A program made the translations under genes and the position numbers. A stretch of DNA of 5,865 nt from an uncultured Legionellaceae bacterium (GTDB taxonomy: Bacteria > Pseudomonadota > Gammaproteobacteria > Legionellales > Legionellaceae): positions 1-5,865 of the forward strand of contig CAISSD010000154.1 of assembly GCA_903887975.1 (NCBI GenBank), read 5' to 3'. Below, piece after piece: positions 1 to 5,677 of this stretch (position 1 is the first letter of the stretch; each line of letters starts with the position of its first letter). The notes under the pieces are model-generated. The model ran no database searches. It worked only from the letters and a program-made list of their open reading frames with translations, and was not told where the DNA came from.

Positions 1-239
1 ACACCACGAAAATTAAACCGAACACTGGCAATTCCCAAATCTTTAAAAACACGCGCCATAGAGGTCACCACTTTATTATTCATGGTGCCACCTTGCAACG
101 AATGGGGATGGCCCAATAAAGCAATATGTTGGTGATTAAATGCTTCTGGAACACTTAAAACCACTTCCATCAAACCCATAGGCCCTGGAATCAAAGCACC
201 ATGCTCACCAGATTGATGCAATTGTTCAAAAAAACTCAT
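1..239 (-). CDS. Alpha/beta-fold hydrolase, N-terminal part (COG2945-like), cut by window edge
   Basis: This is the first 79 codons of a minus-strand gene whose 3' part lies left of the window. The start is ATG at 239-237, with a GAGG Shine-Dalgarno (plus-strand CCTC at 245-248) five bases before it. The protein begins MSFFEQLHQSG and carries the pattern GHPHSLQGGTMNNKVV at residues 43-58, then a helix and SVRFNFRG at 72-79. The HPH-x-x-x-GGT-M-x-N-K-V signature followed by a strand ending in FNFRG is typical of small serine hydrolases of the COG2945 type, where the HPH region contributes to the oxyanion hole. The nucleophile elbow and the rest of the catalytic triad would lie outside the window, so activity and substrate cannot be judged. 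No signal peptide is visible, so it is probably cytoplasmic. It is transcribed divergently from cspD. Confidence 0.82.
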   Translation of the reverse strand, partial: MSFFEQLHQSGEHGALIPGPMGLMEVVLSVPEAFNHQHIALLGHPHSLQGGTMNNKVVTSMARVFKDLGIASVRFNFRG

Positions 240-349
240 AAACGCCTCACTTTATAACGTAATTACTAAAAAATACTTGAGTTTTTGCCAGTTTTTGAGT
301 TATTGTGATTGAAGAAGGCATAGGATGGCAATACTCATCAGGAGATATC
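240..349. promoter_or_regulatory. Divergent intergenic region between hydrolase and cspD
   Basis: This 110-bp AT-rich spacer separates two divergent genes and must hold the start signals for both. Leftward, a TATAAA (plus-strand TTTATA at 251-256) lies too close to the hydrolase Shine-Dalgarno to serve as a normal -10 box with a leader, so that promoter is not resolved. Rightward, a plausible sigma-70 site is described separately. AGTTTTTG occurs twice, at 280-287 and 290-297, exactly ten bases apart. No hairpin or RNA gene was seen. Confidence 0.5.
277..306 (+). promoter_or_regulatory. Candidate sigma-70 promoter for cspD and the downstream operon
   Basis: TTGAGT (277-282) matches four of six bases of the -35 consensus. 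TATTGT (301-306) matches four of six of the -10 consensus after an 18-base spacer. Transcription would start near 312, giving a leader of about 38 bases before the cspD ATG. That is far shorter than the long leaders of the cold-induced E. coli cspA type, which fits a CspD-like gene that is not controlled by a leader thermosensor. The boxes are inferred by eye only. Confidence 0.35.
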
Positions 350-577
350 ATGGCAACTGGGGAAGTTAAATGGTTTAATAACGCCAAAGGATGGGGTTTT
401 ATTGTCCCTGAAGGTGGAGGAAGTGATATTTTTGCTCATTTTTCATCCATACAAGGAACCGGATATAAAACACTCACCGCAGGACAAATCGTCTCTTTTG
501 ATTTGATTCAAGGCGACAGAGGGCATCATGCCATCAATATTAGCCCCTTAACCGAAGAAATCACTCAAGAAAATTAA
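350..577 (+). CDS. cspD: CspD-like cold-shock-domain protein
   Basis: This 75-residue protein is a single cold-shock domain, a five-stranded beta barrel that binds single-stranded DNA or RNA. It opens with GEVKWFNNAKGWGFI (4-18), which contains the RNP1 motif, followed by DIFAHFSSI (26-34), the RNP2 motif. The EGGG-x-DIFAH segment, the GY-x-TL-x-AGQ-x-V-x-FD stretch and the QG-x-x-G-x-HA ending resemble E. coli CspD more than CspA. In E. coli, CspD is a stationary-phase inhibitor of replication. Whether this protein does the same is inference. The chosen ATG has GGAG at 341-344, five bases upstream. An in-frame GTG at 305 would add 15 residues unlike the family and overlaps the likely promoter, so it was rejected. 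RNP1 has Trp15 where Phe is usual. hemH begins 21 bases downstream, so cspD probably leads the operon. Unlike in E. coli, no clpS or clpA is adjacent. Confidence 0.93.
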   Translation: MATGEVKWFNNAKGWGFIVPEGGGSDIFAHFSSIQGTGYKTLTAGQIVSFDLIQGDRGHHAINISPLTEEITQEN

Positions 578-588
578 ACTTCGTCAAC

Positions 589-601
589 GAGGACTGCTTT
601 G
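589..601 (+). promoter_or_regulatory. Ribosome binding site that fixes the TTG start of hemH
   Basis: GAGGA at 589-593 stands five bases before TTG at 599-601. No ATG or GTG start with comparable spacing lies near the conserved GLLLINLGTP beginning of ferrochelatase, so TTG is the best initiator. A TTG start usually lowers translation, which could keep HemH low relative to CspD on a shared transcript. Confidence 0.75.
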
Positions 602-1600
602 AAACAAGGTTTATTGCTCATCAACCTGGGCACACCCAACGAGGCCACCCCTCGTTCTGTTAGAACATTTTTACGCCAATTTCTAACCGACGGACGTGTC
701 ATCACGCTACCGTGGCTGATTCGCTACATTTTGGTTTTTTTATTTATTTTGCCGTTTCGAACCAAAAAATCAACCCATGCCTATCAATCCATTTGGATGA
801 CCCAAGGCACTTCGCCCAAAGGATCTCCCCTTCGATATTTTAGTCAATGTCAATCAAGTGCTTTACAAAAAAAATTGGGCTCCACTTGGAATGTAGCACT
901 GGCCATGCGTTATGGTGAACCTTCCATTAAAACCGCATTAAAACAACTCCAAAGTTGCGCCCAAGTCACTGTCTTACCCTTATTTCCACAATACGCCAGC
1001 AGTGCAACAGGTTCAGCGTGTGAACAATTTTTTAAAGATATTGCTAAAAAATCAATTATTCCCAATCTTCGGATTATACGCGATTTTCATGATCACCCAG
1101 GCTACATCCATGCCTATGCCGAATTAATCAAAACACACAATATTCATAACGACTATCTCTTATTAAGCTACCATGGTGTGCCAGAAAGTCATCTTCATCT
1201 GGGTGGATGCCCCAGCGTTTGTGAAGCAGAATGTCCGTCTCTGGCCACTGAAAAAGGTTGTTATCGCGCGCAGTGCCTCAAAACATCTCAATTAATTGCC
1301 AAAGCACTCAAACTAAAACCTGAGCAATACACTTCATCATTTCAATCAAGATTGGGTCGAACCCCGTGGATAAAACCCTATACCGACATCATCATGCCAG
1401 AATTAGCGCGTCAAGGGATCAAAAATATTGCCATTGTTTGTCCTTCATTTGTCAGTGATTGTCTCGAAACCCTAGAAGAAATTGGATTGCGCGCTCGAGA
1501 AGAATGGGCCTCATTGGGCGGAAATCGATTCACACTCATTCCCTGCTTGAATGATTCTGTGCTTTGGATTGATGCATTGGAGGCCATCATTCAATCATGA
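599..1600 (+). CDS. hemH: Ferrochelatase (protoporphyrin ferrochelatase) with internal Cys-rich insert
   Basis: HemH inserts Fe2+ into protoporphyrin IX to make protoheme, the last step of the protoporphyrin-dependent heme pathway. The 333 residues match the usual length. Family landmarks in order are LLLINLGTPNEA (5-16), RTFLRQFLTD (22-31), QGTSPKGSPL (69-78), MRYGEPS (103-109), PLFPQYASSATGS (127-139), LSYHGVP (189-195) with catalytic His192, FQSRLGRTPWIKPYTD (248-263) and PSFVSDCLETLEEI (282-295) with the conserved Glu290. A hydrophobic stretch at 40-52 followed by basic residues may help membrane association. After the catalytic His there is a segment with Cys204, 208, 212, 221 and 226, the last two in CYRAQC. 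This layout matches a known subclass of bacterial ferrochelatases thought to bind a [2Fe-2S] cluster. It starts at TTG and ends in an ATGA overlap with lptM, which suggests translational coupling. Confidence 0.96.
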   Translation: MKQGLLLINLGTPNEATPRSVRTFLRQFLTDGRVITLPWLIRYILVFLFILPFRTKKSTHAYQSIWMTQGTSPKGSPLRYFSQCQSSALQKKLGSTWNVALAMRYGEPSIKTALKQLQSCAQVTVLPLFPQYASSATGSACEQFFKDIAKKSIIPNLRIIRDFHDHPGYIHAYAELIKTHNIHNDYLLLSYHGVPESHLHLGGCPSVCEAECPSLATEKGCYRAQCLKTSQLIAKALKLKPEQYTSSFQSRLGRTPWIKPYTDIIMPELARQGIKNIAIVCPSFVSDCLETLEEIGLRAREEWASLGGNRFTLIPCLNDSVLWIDALEAIIQS

Positions 1601-1722
1601 AACCACATTCAATGTTGACAGCCATTCTTATCTCAAGCGTTATCACCCTATTCATCGCAAGCTGCGGACAAAAAGGTCCGCTGTATTTACCCGAAAACAA
1701 CACCAAACATCATGACCATTAA
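1597..1722 (+). CDS. lptM: LptM (YifL)-type small outer-membrane lipoprotein
   Basis: This 41-codon gene starts in an ATGA overlap with the hemH stop and ends 11 bases inside dapF. The peptide has a short basic N-terminus (MKPHS), a hydrophobic core (residues 7-20) and the lipobox IASC with Cys23 as the predicted lipidation site. CGQKGPLYLP follows at 23-32, then a short polar, His-rich tail. Cys-G-Q-K-G-P-L-Y-x-P directly after the lipobox is the signature of the YifL/LptM family. In E. coli that gene also sits immediately upstream of dapF, and its product assists oxidative maturation of the LptD-LptE LPS translocon. Ser at +1 or Gly at +2 from the cleavage site gives no inner-membrane retention signal, which fits sorting to the outer membrane. 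A GGAGG at 1579-1583 is 13 bases from the ATG, rather far, so coupling to hemH translation is likely. A second Met at codon 6 would drop the basic N-terminus and is less likely. Confidence 0.88.
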   Translation: MKPHSMLTAILISSVITLFIASCGQKGPLYLPENNTKHHDH

Positions 1723-2515
1723 ATTCACAAAAATGCAGGCCTTGGGTAACGACTTTATGGTCATTGATGCCCTCACCCAACCCATCACCCCCACGGCAAA
1801 AAACATCATTCATTGGGCTAATCGTCATACGGGTGTTGGCTTTGATCAATGTTTGTTGATTGAACCACCAAAAGACGCAACACATGATTTTTTTTATCGA
1901 ATTTATAATGCCGATGGCACAGAAAGTGGCCAATGCGGTAATGGTGCACGCTGTATTGCTCGATATTTGGCTCGATATATAGCGCGCTGTGGACAAGCAT
2001 TAAAACCCATCATCACCGTCAAAACCATCAGCACTGTGATGAAATTACGCATCAATCAAGACCATAGCGTCACTGTTTCACTGCCTGAACCCTTATTTTC
2101 AACTTGCCACATCAAAAAAGATCCCAACACCTCTTTTTTGCTTCATACCGCGGATGTTGGCAATCCTCATGCCGTTTTATGGGTTGATGAACTTGATGAT
2201 GCGACCATTGCATCATTAGGGCAATTTATCAGTGAGCATGCAGCATTTCCAAATCGCACCAATGTTGAATTTGTCAAAATATGTTCACCCCAACACATCA
2301 AACTACGCGTTTATGAACGAGGGATTGGCGAAACTTTAGCGTGTGGAAGTGGCGCAATCGCCGCGGCCACAGTGGGCATTCAGCAACAACGTTTAAATGG
2401 ACGTGTCCAAGTGACACTCCCTGGGGGATCGATGTTTGTTGAATGGGATTTGGGTCAACCCGTTCAACTTACAGGATCGGCAACTTTTGTTTATGACGGC
2501 ATCTTAATCGAGTAA
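1712..2515 (+). CDS. dapF: Diaminopimelate epimerase
   Basis: DapF interconverts LL- and meso-diaminopimelate without a cofactor, supplying meso-DAP for peptidoglycan and lysine. The protein has 267 residues, close to the family norm. The N-terminus FTKMQALGNDFMVID (5-19) aligns with family starts, which supports this ATG. The two catalytic cysteines are Cys75 in SGQCGNGARC and Cys211 in ETLACGSGA. Other landmarks are GVGFDQ (41-46), VGNPHAVLW (149-157), NRTNVEF (181-187) and RVYERGIGET (199-208). There is no convincing Shine-Dalgarno, and the start overlaps the end of lptM by 11 bases, so translation probably depends on ribosomes finishing lptM. Residues 83-90 read ARYLARYI, from a 12-bp tandem duplication in the helix after Cys75. 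This makes the linker to the next strand about four residues longer than I recall for E. coli. All active-site motifs are intact, so the enzyme should be functional and cytoplasmic. Confidence 0.97.
   Translation: MTIKFTKMQALGNDFMVIDALTQPITPTAKNIIHWANRHTGVGFDQCLLIEPPKDATHDFFYRIYNADGTESGQCGNGARCIARYLARYIARCGQALKPIITVKTISTVMKLRINQDHSVTVSLPEPLFSTCHIKKDPNTSFLLHTADVGNPHAVLWVDELDDATIASLGQFISEHAAFPNRTNVEFVKICSPQHIKLRVYERGIGETLACGSGAIAAATVGIQQQRLNGRVQVTLPGGSMFVEWDLGQPVQLTGSATFVYDGILIE
1958..1981 (+). repeat. 12-bp in-frame tandem duplication inside dapF
   Basis: Two adjacent 12-base units, at 1958-1969 and 1970-1981, share their first nine bases (GCTCGATAT) and differ only in the last three (TTG versus ATA). 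They encode ARYL and ARYI. A further Ala-Arg pair follows with different codons (GCGCGC). The repeat keeps the frame and probably arose by slippage or local duplication. Confidence 0.8.
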
Positions 2516-2521
2516 ACATCC

Positions 2522-3898
2522 ATGCGAATCATCATTCTTGGTGCAGGACAAGTGGGTGACACCCTAGCAAGAAATTTAGCCCATGAAGACAATGACATCA
2601 CTTTAATTGATCTTAATGAAGAACGATTGCGTGATTTACAACATCGAATGGACATCAATACCGTTCAAGGATGCGCCTCGCACCCCAAGGTTCTGATTGA
2701 AGCAGGCATTGAACAAGCCGATATGCTTATTGCCGTCACACAAAGTGATGAAGTCAACATGATGGCCTGCCAAATCGCGTACAATTTGTTTCGAACACCT
2801 AACAAAATCGCCAGAATTCGTTCAAAAAATTATTATCAATACCCTGAGCTCTTTTCGTCTGAGCGTATTGCTGTTGATGTATGCATCAGTCCAGAACAAT
2901 TGGTCACCGAAAACATTGTGAATTTGATTGATTACCCAGGAACCTCGGATGTACTGACTTTTGCCGATGGGCGCGTGTTATTGGTCACACTTTGCGCTGA
3001 ATCCGACAGCATCATCATTGATAAAAATTTGAACCAAATCAAAAGTTATTTAAACAGTATCGAAGCTCATATTGTGGCCATTTTTCGCAACAAATTAAGC
3101 CTTAATTTAGAAGAACCCGTCACCATCAACTTGCATGACGAAATTGTGTTGGTGGCCTCACCGCTTGCCATTCAACAAGTATTATCGGCCTTGGGACGTT
3201 ATCAACGCCCCAATCGTCGCATCATTATTGGTGGCGGTGGACATATTGGGACGCGACTAGCCCAATCTTTAGAAGACCGTTATCGCATCAAAATCATCGA
3301 GCAAAATATTGATTCAGCCAATCGATTGGCCAATCAATTGCATAAAACAACCGTTTTAGAAGGCAATATTGCCGATAGAGAATTACTTTTAAATGAAAAC
3401 ATTGAATTTACTGATGTTTTTTGTGCGGTCACCAATGATGATGAAGCCAACATCATGTCTTGTCTTCAAGCAAAACGCTTGGGCACACGCTATGCCATCG
3501 CCTTGGTCAATCGTCGCGCCTATGTTGACTTGATTGATGACAGCAGTATTGATCATGCCATTTCACCTCAATCCATCACCATCGGCCGCATTTTAACCAA
3601 GCTTCGACGCGGTAACATGATTAAAGTTCATCGTCTTAAAAATGATGAAGCCGAAGCCATTGAATTAATTTTACATGGGAGCGAACAAACCTCTCAAGTG
3701 ATTGGTCGCAAACTTCAAGAATTAGATTTACCCAAAAGCTGTTTGATTGCTGCGATTGTGCGGCAAGATCAAGTGCACTTGGCTCACCCCAATTTAATCT
3801 TCCAAGCCTTTGATCATGTCATCTTGTTATTACTTGAAAAACGCTACATTCGACACGTCGAGGCATTATTTCAAGTTAATTTATCATTCATGGTGTGA
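2522..3898 (+). CDS. trkA: Trk potassium uptake system regulatory NAD-binding subunit TrkA
   Basis: TrkA is the cytoplasmic ring-forming regulator that binds NAD(H) or adenine nucleotides and gates the TrkH potassium channel. The 458 residues match the E. coli protein length and contain two RCK halves. The first Rossmann fold starts at IIILGAGQVG (3-12), with acidic Asp30 ending the second strand. Its RCK_C-like region runs to about residue 225. The second begins RRIIIGGGGHIG (232-243), with Glu260 in the equivalent acidic position, and is followed by a second RCK_C region (about 365-455). Both glycine-rich loops are intact, so both halves may bind nucleotide. The gene begins six bases after dapF. 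Only a weak GAG precedes the ATG, so reading through from dapF is plausible. trkH follows seven bases downstream, placing channel and regulator in one unit, whereas in E. coli the two genes are unlinked. Confidence 0.97.
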   Translation: MRIIILGAGQVGDTLARNLAHEDNDITLIDLNEERLRDLQHRMDINTVQGCASHPKVLIEAGIEQADMLIAVTQSDEVNMMACQIAYNLFRTPNKIARIRSKNYYQYPELFSSERIAVDVCISPEQLVTENIVNLIDYPGTSDVLTFADGRVLLVTLCAESDSIIIDKNLNQIKSYLNSIEAHIVAIFRNKLSLNLEEPVTINLHDEIVLVASPLAIQQVLSALGRYQRPNRRIIIGGGGHIGTRLAQSLEDRYRIKIIEQNIDSANRLANQLHKTTVLEGNIADRELLLNENIEFTDVFCAVTNDDEANIMSCLQAKRLGTRYAIALVNRRAYVDLIDDSSIDHAISPQSITIGRILTKLRRGNMIKVHRLKNDEAEAIELILHGSEQTSQVIGRKLQELDLPKSCLIAAIVRQDQVHLAHPNLIFQAFDHVILLLLEKRYIRHVEALFQVNLSFMV

Positions 3899-3908
3899 GG
3901 TTCACATG
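3897..3908 (+). promoter_or_regulatory. Ribosome binding site that fixes the trkH start
   Basis: GAGG at 3897-3900 overlaps the trkA stop codon (TGA at 3896-3898) and stands five bases before ATG at 3906-3908. This selects the 483-residue form of TrkH over a longer in-frame reading from 3810 that lies inside trkA. It also suggests that ribosomes ending trkA restart on trkH. Confidence 0.8.
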
Positions 3909-5357
3909 CAAATAAAAACCATCATGCGTTTATTGGGCTTACTGCTCATGATCTTTAGCCTGAGTATGTTAAGTCCTTTAGTGATTAATGTGATTTTTCA
4001 TGAGTCCTTATGGTTTCCATTCACCACGGCATTTGGCCTCACACTCGTCACCGGGATTTTATTATGGCTACCAAACCGAAAACATCTTCGTGAGTTAAAA
4101 ATTCGTGATGGCTTTCTTTTGGTGATTTTATTTTGGTTTGTATTGTGTTTTTTTGGAGCACTACCCTTCTTTTTTGCTGTGGGTGACATCAACAATCTCA
4201 CCAACGCATTGTTTGAATCCGTGTCTGGTTTTACCACCACCGGAGCCAGTGTGCTTGATCATCTAGAAGCATTGCCTCATGCGATTTTATTTTATCGGCA
4301 GCAATTGCAATTTTTAGGGGGGATGGGAATTATTGTTTTGGCTGTTGCCATTTTACCCATGCTGGGTGTTGGGGGTATGCAACTGTTTCGCGCCGAAACA
4401 CCAGGCCCCATGAAAGACACCAAACTGACCCCCCGCATCACCCAAACCGCAAAAGCTTTATGGTTTATTTATTTCTTTTTAACACTACTGTGTATGCTCT
4501 GTTATTGGTGGGCAGGAATGGATTGGTTTGACGCCTTGGGCGAGAGTTTTGCAACCGTCTCCACCGGTGGTTTTTGTATGCATAGCCAAAGCTTTATGTA
4601 TTATCAAAACGATGCCATAGAATCCATTGCTTGCTGTTTCATGCTGCTTGGGGGAACCAATTTTGCCTTGCATTTTTTGGCCTTTAAAAATCACAACTTA
4701 AAACCCTATTGGCAAGATGAAGAATTTCGATGCTACTTCAGCATTATTGTGACCACAACCGTCATCATCACGCTGAGCTTGATTCATTATCATTTTTTTG
4801 ACAACAATGTGCATGCTTGGATCAAAAGTTTATTTAATGTCATCTCACTCACCACCACCACAGGATTTGTCTCTGCACCTTTTGCCAGTTGGCCAACCTA
4901 CATCCCAACATTATTAATGCTGTTGGCACTTATTGGCGGTTGTGCTGCCTCAACCAGTGGCGGTGTCAAAGTTTTACGAGCCTTATTGCTTTACAAACAA
5001 AGTCGTCGTGAAATCACGCGCCTTGTTCACCCTCAAGCCATCATTCCCATCAAGTTTGGCAAGCACTCGCTTCCTGAACCGGTTTTACAATCCATGTGGG
5101 GATTCATATCGGCGTTTATTGCGCTTTTTTTGGTTTTGATGATTCTATTCATGTCTTTTGGAAATGACTTTACCACCGCATTTTCTGCGATTACCGCTTC
5201 TCTTGCCAATGCAGGTTCTGGCCTTGGTCAAGTTCAAACATCGTTTGCAGGCCTTAATACACCGAGCAAATGGTTGCTGATTATTGCCATGTTGGCTGGT
5301 CGGTTGGAAATTTTTTCGTTGCTTATTTTATGCACCAAAGCGTTTTGGCAACGATAG
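3906..5357 (+). CDS. trkH: Trk potassium transporter channel subunit TrkH
   Basis: TrkH is the inner-membrane potassium channel or transporter of the Trk system, a member of the TrkH/KtrB/HKT superfamily with four membrane-pore-membrane repeats. The 483 residues equal the E. coli length. The N-terminal hydrophobic helices (about 7-31 and 38-55) form the extra domain, followed by strongly hydrophobic segments throughout. The four pore loops are visible as FTTTGAS (109-115), VSTGGF (218-223), LTTTTGF (315-321) and NAGSGLG (435-441), each with the filter glycine. The glycine-rich IGGCAASTSGGVKVLRA (343-359) corresponds to the intramembrane gating loop, and AGRLEIF (464-470) is the conserved C-terminal motif. 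The intact filter glycines indicate a functional channel. It should work with TrkA, encoded seven bases upstream. An alternative start at 3810 would add 32 residues that are only a frame-shifted reading of trkA. Confidence 0.97.
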   Translation: MQIKTIMRLLGLLLMIFSLSMLSPLVINVIFHESLWFPFTTAFGLTLVTGILLWLPNRKHLRELKIRDGFLLVILFWFVLCFFGALPFFFAVGDINNLTNALFESVSGFTTTGASVLDHLEALPHAILFYRQQLQFLGGMGIIVLAVAILPMLGVGGMQLFRAETPGPMKDTKLTPRITQTAKALWFIYFFLTLLCMLCYWWAGMDWFDALGESFATVSTGGFCMHSQSFMYYQNDAIESIACCFMLLGGTNFALHFLAFKNHNLKPYWQDEEFRCYFSIIVTTTVIITLSLIHYHFFDNNVHAWIKSLFNVISLTTTTGFVSAPFASWPTYIPTLLMLLALIGGCAASTSGGVKVLRALLLYKQSRREITRLVHPQAIIPIKFGKHSLPEPVLQSMWGFISAFIALFLVLMILFMSFGNDFTTAFSAITASLANAGSGLGQVQTSFAGLNTPSKWLLIIAMLAGRLEIFSLLILCTKAFWQR

Positions 5358-5404
5358 AAAAATTCTGTTTTTTAGGTTAAACTAATCATCTAATCTCATC
5401 GTCA
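5358..5404. other. Short AT-rich gap after trkH
   Basis: This 47-base spacer separates trkH from the next open frame. It has an A5-TTCTG-T6 run (5358-5373) that could pair only weakly through A:T bases, so it is not a convincing terminator. An imperfect 14-base palindrome centred on TTAA lies at 5372-5385 (TTAG...CTAA ends). No good promoter pair was found. Confidence 0.4.
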
Positions 5405-5677
5405 ATGAAATTCATGGACACCAAAACACCCCGATGGCGGCAACGATTTGAAAATTTCAAAGCCGCTCTGCAACAACTTCAAAATGCCATAACGCTCTCA
5501 AAACAACGGCCTTTATCCGATCTTGAAAAACAGGGTTTAATCCAAGGTTTTGAATTTACCCATGAATTGGCTTGGAAAGTCATCAAAGATTACTTTCTGC
5601 ATCAAGGAAACCCCAACATTACTGGCTCTCGCGATGCAGTCCGGGAAGCATTTCAAAATGGATTAATTCAAGATTAA
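5405..5677 (+). CDS. Truncated HEPN-type nucleotidyltransferase substrate-binding protein (HI0074 family)
   Basis: This 90-residue frame matches the N-terminal two thirds of the HI0074 family, small all-helical HEPN proteins that pair with a minimal MNT nucleotidyltransferase. Some such pairs act as HepT/MntA-type toxin-antitoxin systems. Visible motifs are PRWRQRFENF (9-18), EKQGLIQGFEF (41-51), ELAWKVIKDY (54-63) and GSRDAVREAFQNGLI (74-88). Family members run to about 130-145 residues and carry an R-N-x-x-x-H-x-Y-like motif near the C-terminus. Here a TAA follows QD at 89-90, and none of the three forward frames resumes the family pattern. The catalytic or binding motif is therefore absent and the protein is probably non-functional, or the contig is chimeric at this point. 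No clear Shine-Dalgarno precedes ATG 5405. A second ATG at 5414 is an equally possible start. No nucleotidyltransferase gene is in the window, and upstream is trkH, so a partner would have been downstream. Confidence 0.8.
   Translation: MKFMDTKTPRWRQRFENFKAALQQLQNAITLSKQRPLSDLEKQGLIQGFEFTHELAWKVIKDYFLHQGNPNITGSRDAVREAFQNGLIQD

Noticed and set aside
305..349. GTG at 305 as the start of the cold-shock protein, giving a 90-residue form
   Set aside because: The extra 15 residues are unlike any cold-shock domain start and overlap the candidate -10 box. The ATG at 350 has GGAG at ideal spacing.
1652..2000. Minus-strand open frames across lptM and dapF
   Set aside because: They lie opposite two well-supported genes, show no recognisable motif and have no ribosome site of note.
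3810..3905. Longer TrkH reading from 3810
   Set aside because: It is a shifted reading of the end of trkA. ATG 3906 has GAGG at five bases and gives the standard 483-residue TrkH.
3998..4694. Minus-strand open frames within trkH
   Set aside because: They are the antisense of a membrane protein with all four pore loops intact, and their peptides have no recognisable domain.
4933..5139. Plus-strand 68-residue frame inside trkH
   Set aside because: It is a shifted reading of the TrkH gating-loop region with no independent start signal.
5358..5373. A5-TTCTG-T6 as an intrinsic terminator after trkH
   Set aside because: The stem would be five A:T pairs with no G:C, too weak to be convincing.
5345..5373. 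TTGGCA at 5345-5350 as the -35 box of a promoter for the HEPN gene
   Set aside because: The -35 is good (five of six), but at 17-18 base spacing only T-runs are present and no reasonable -10 box.
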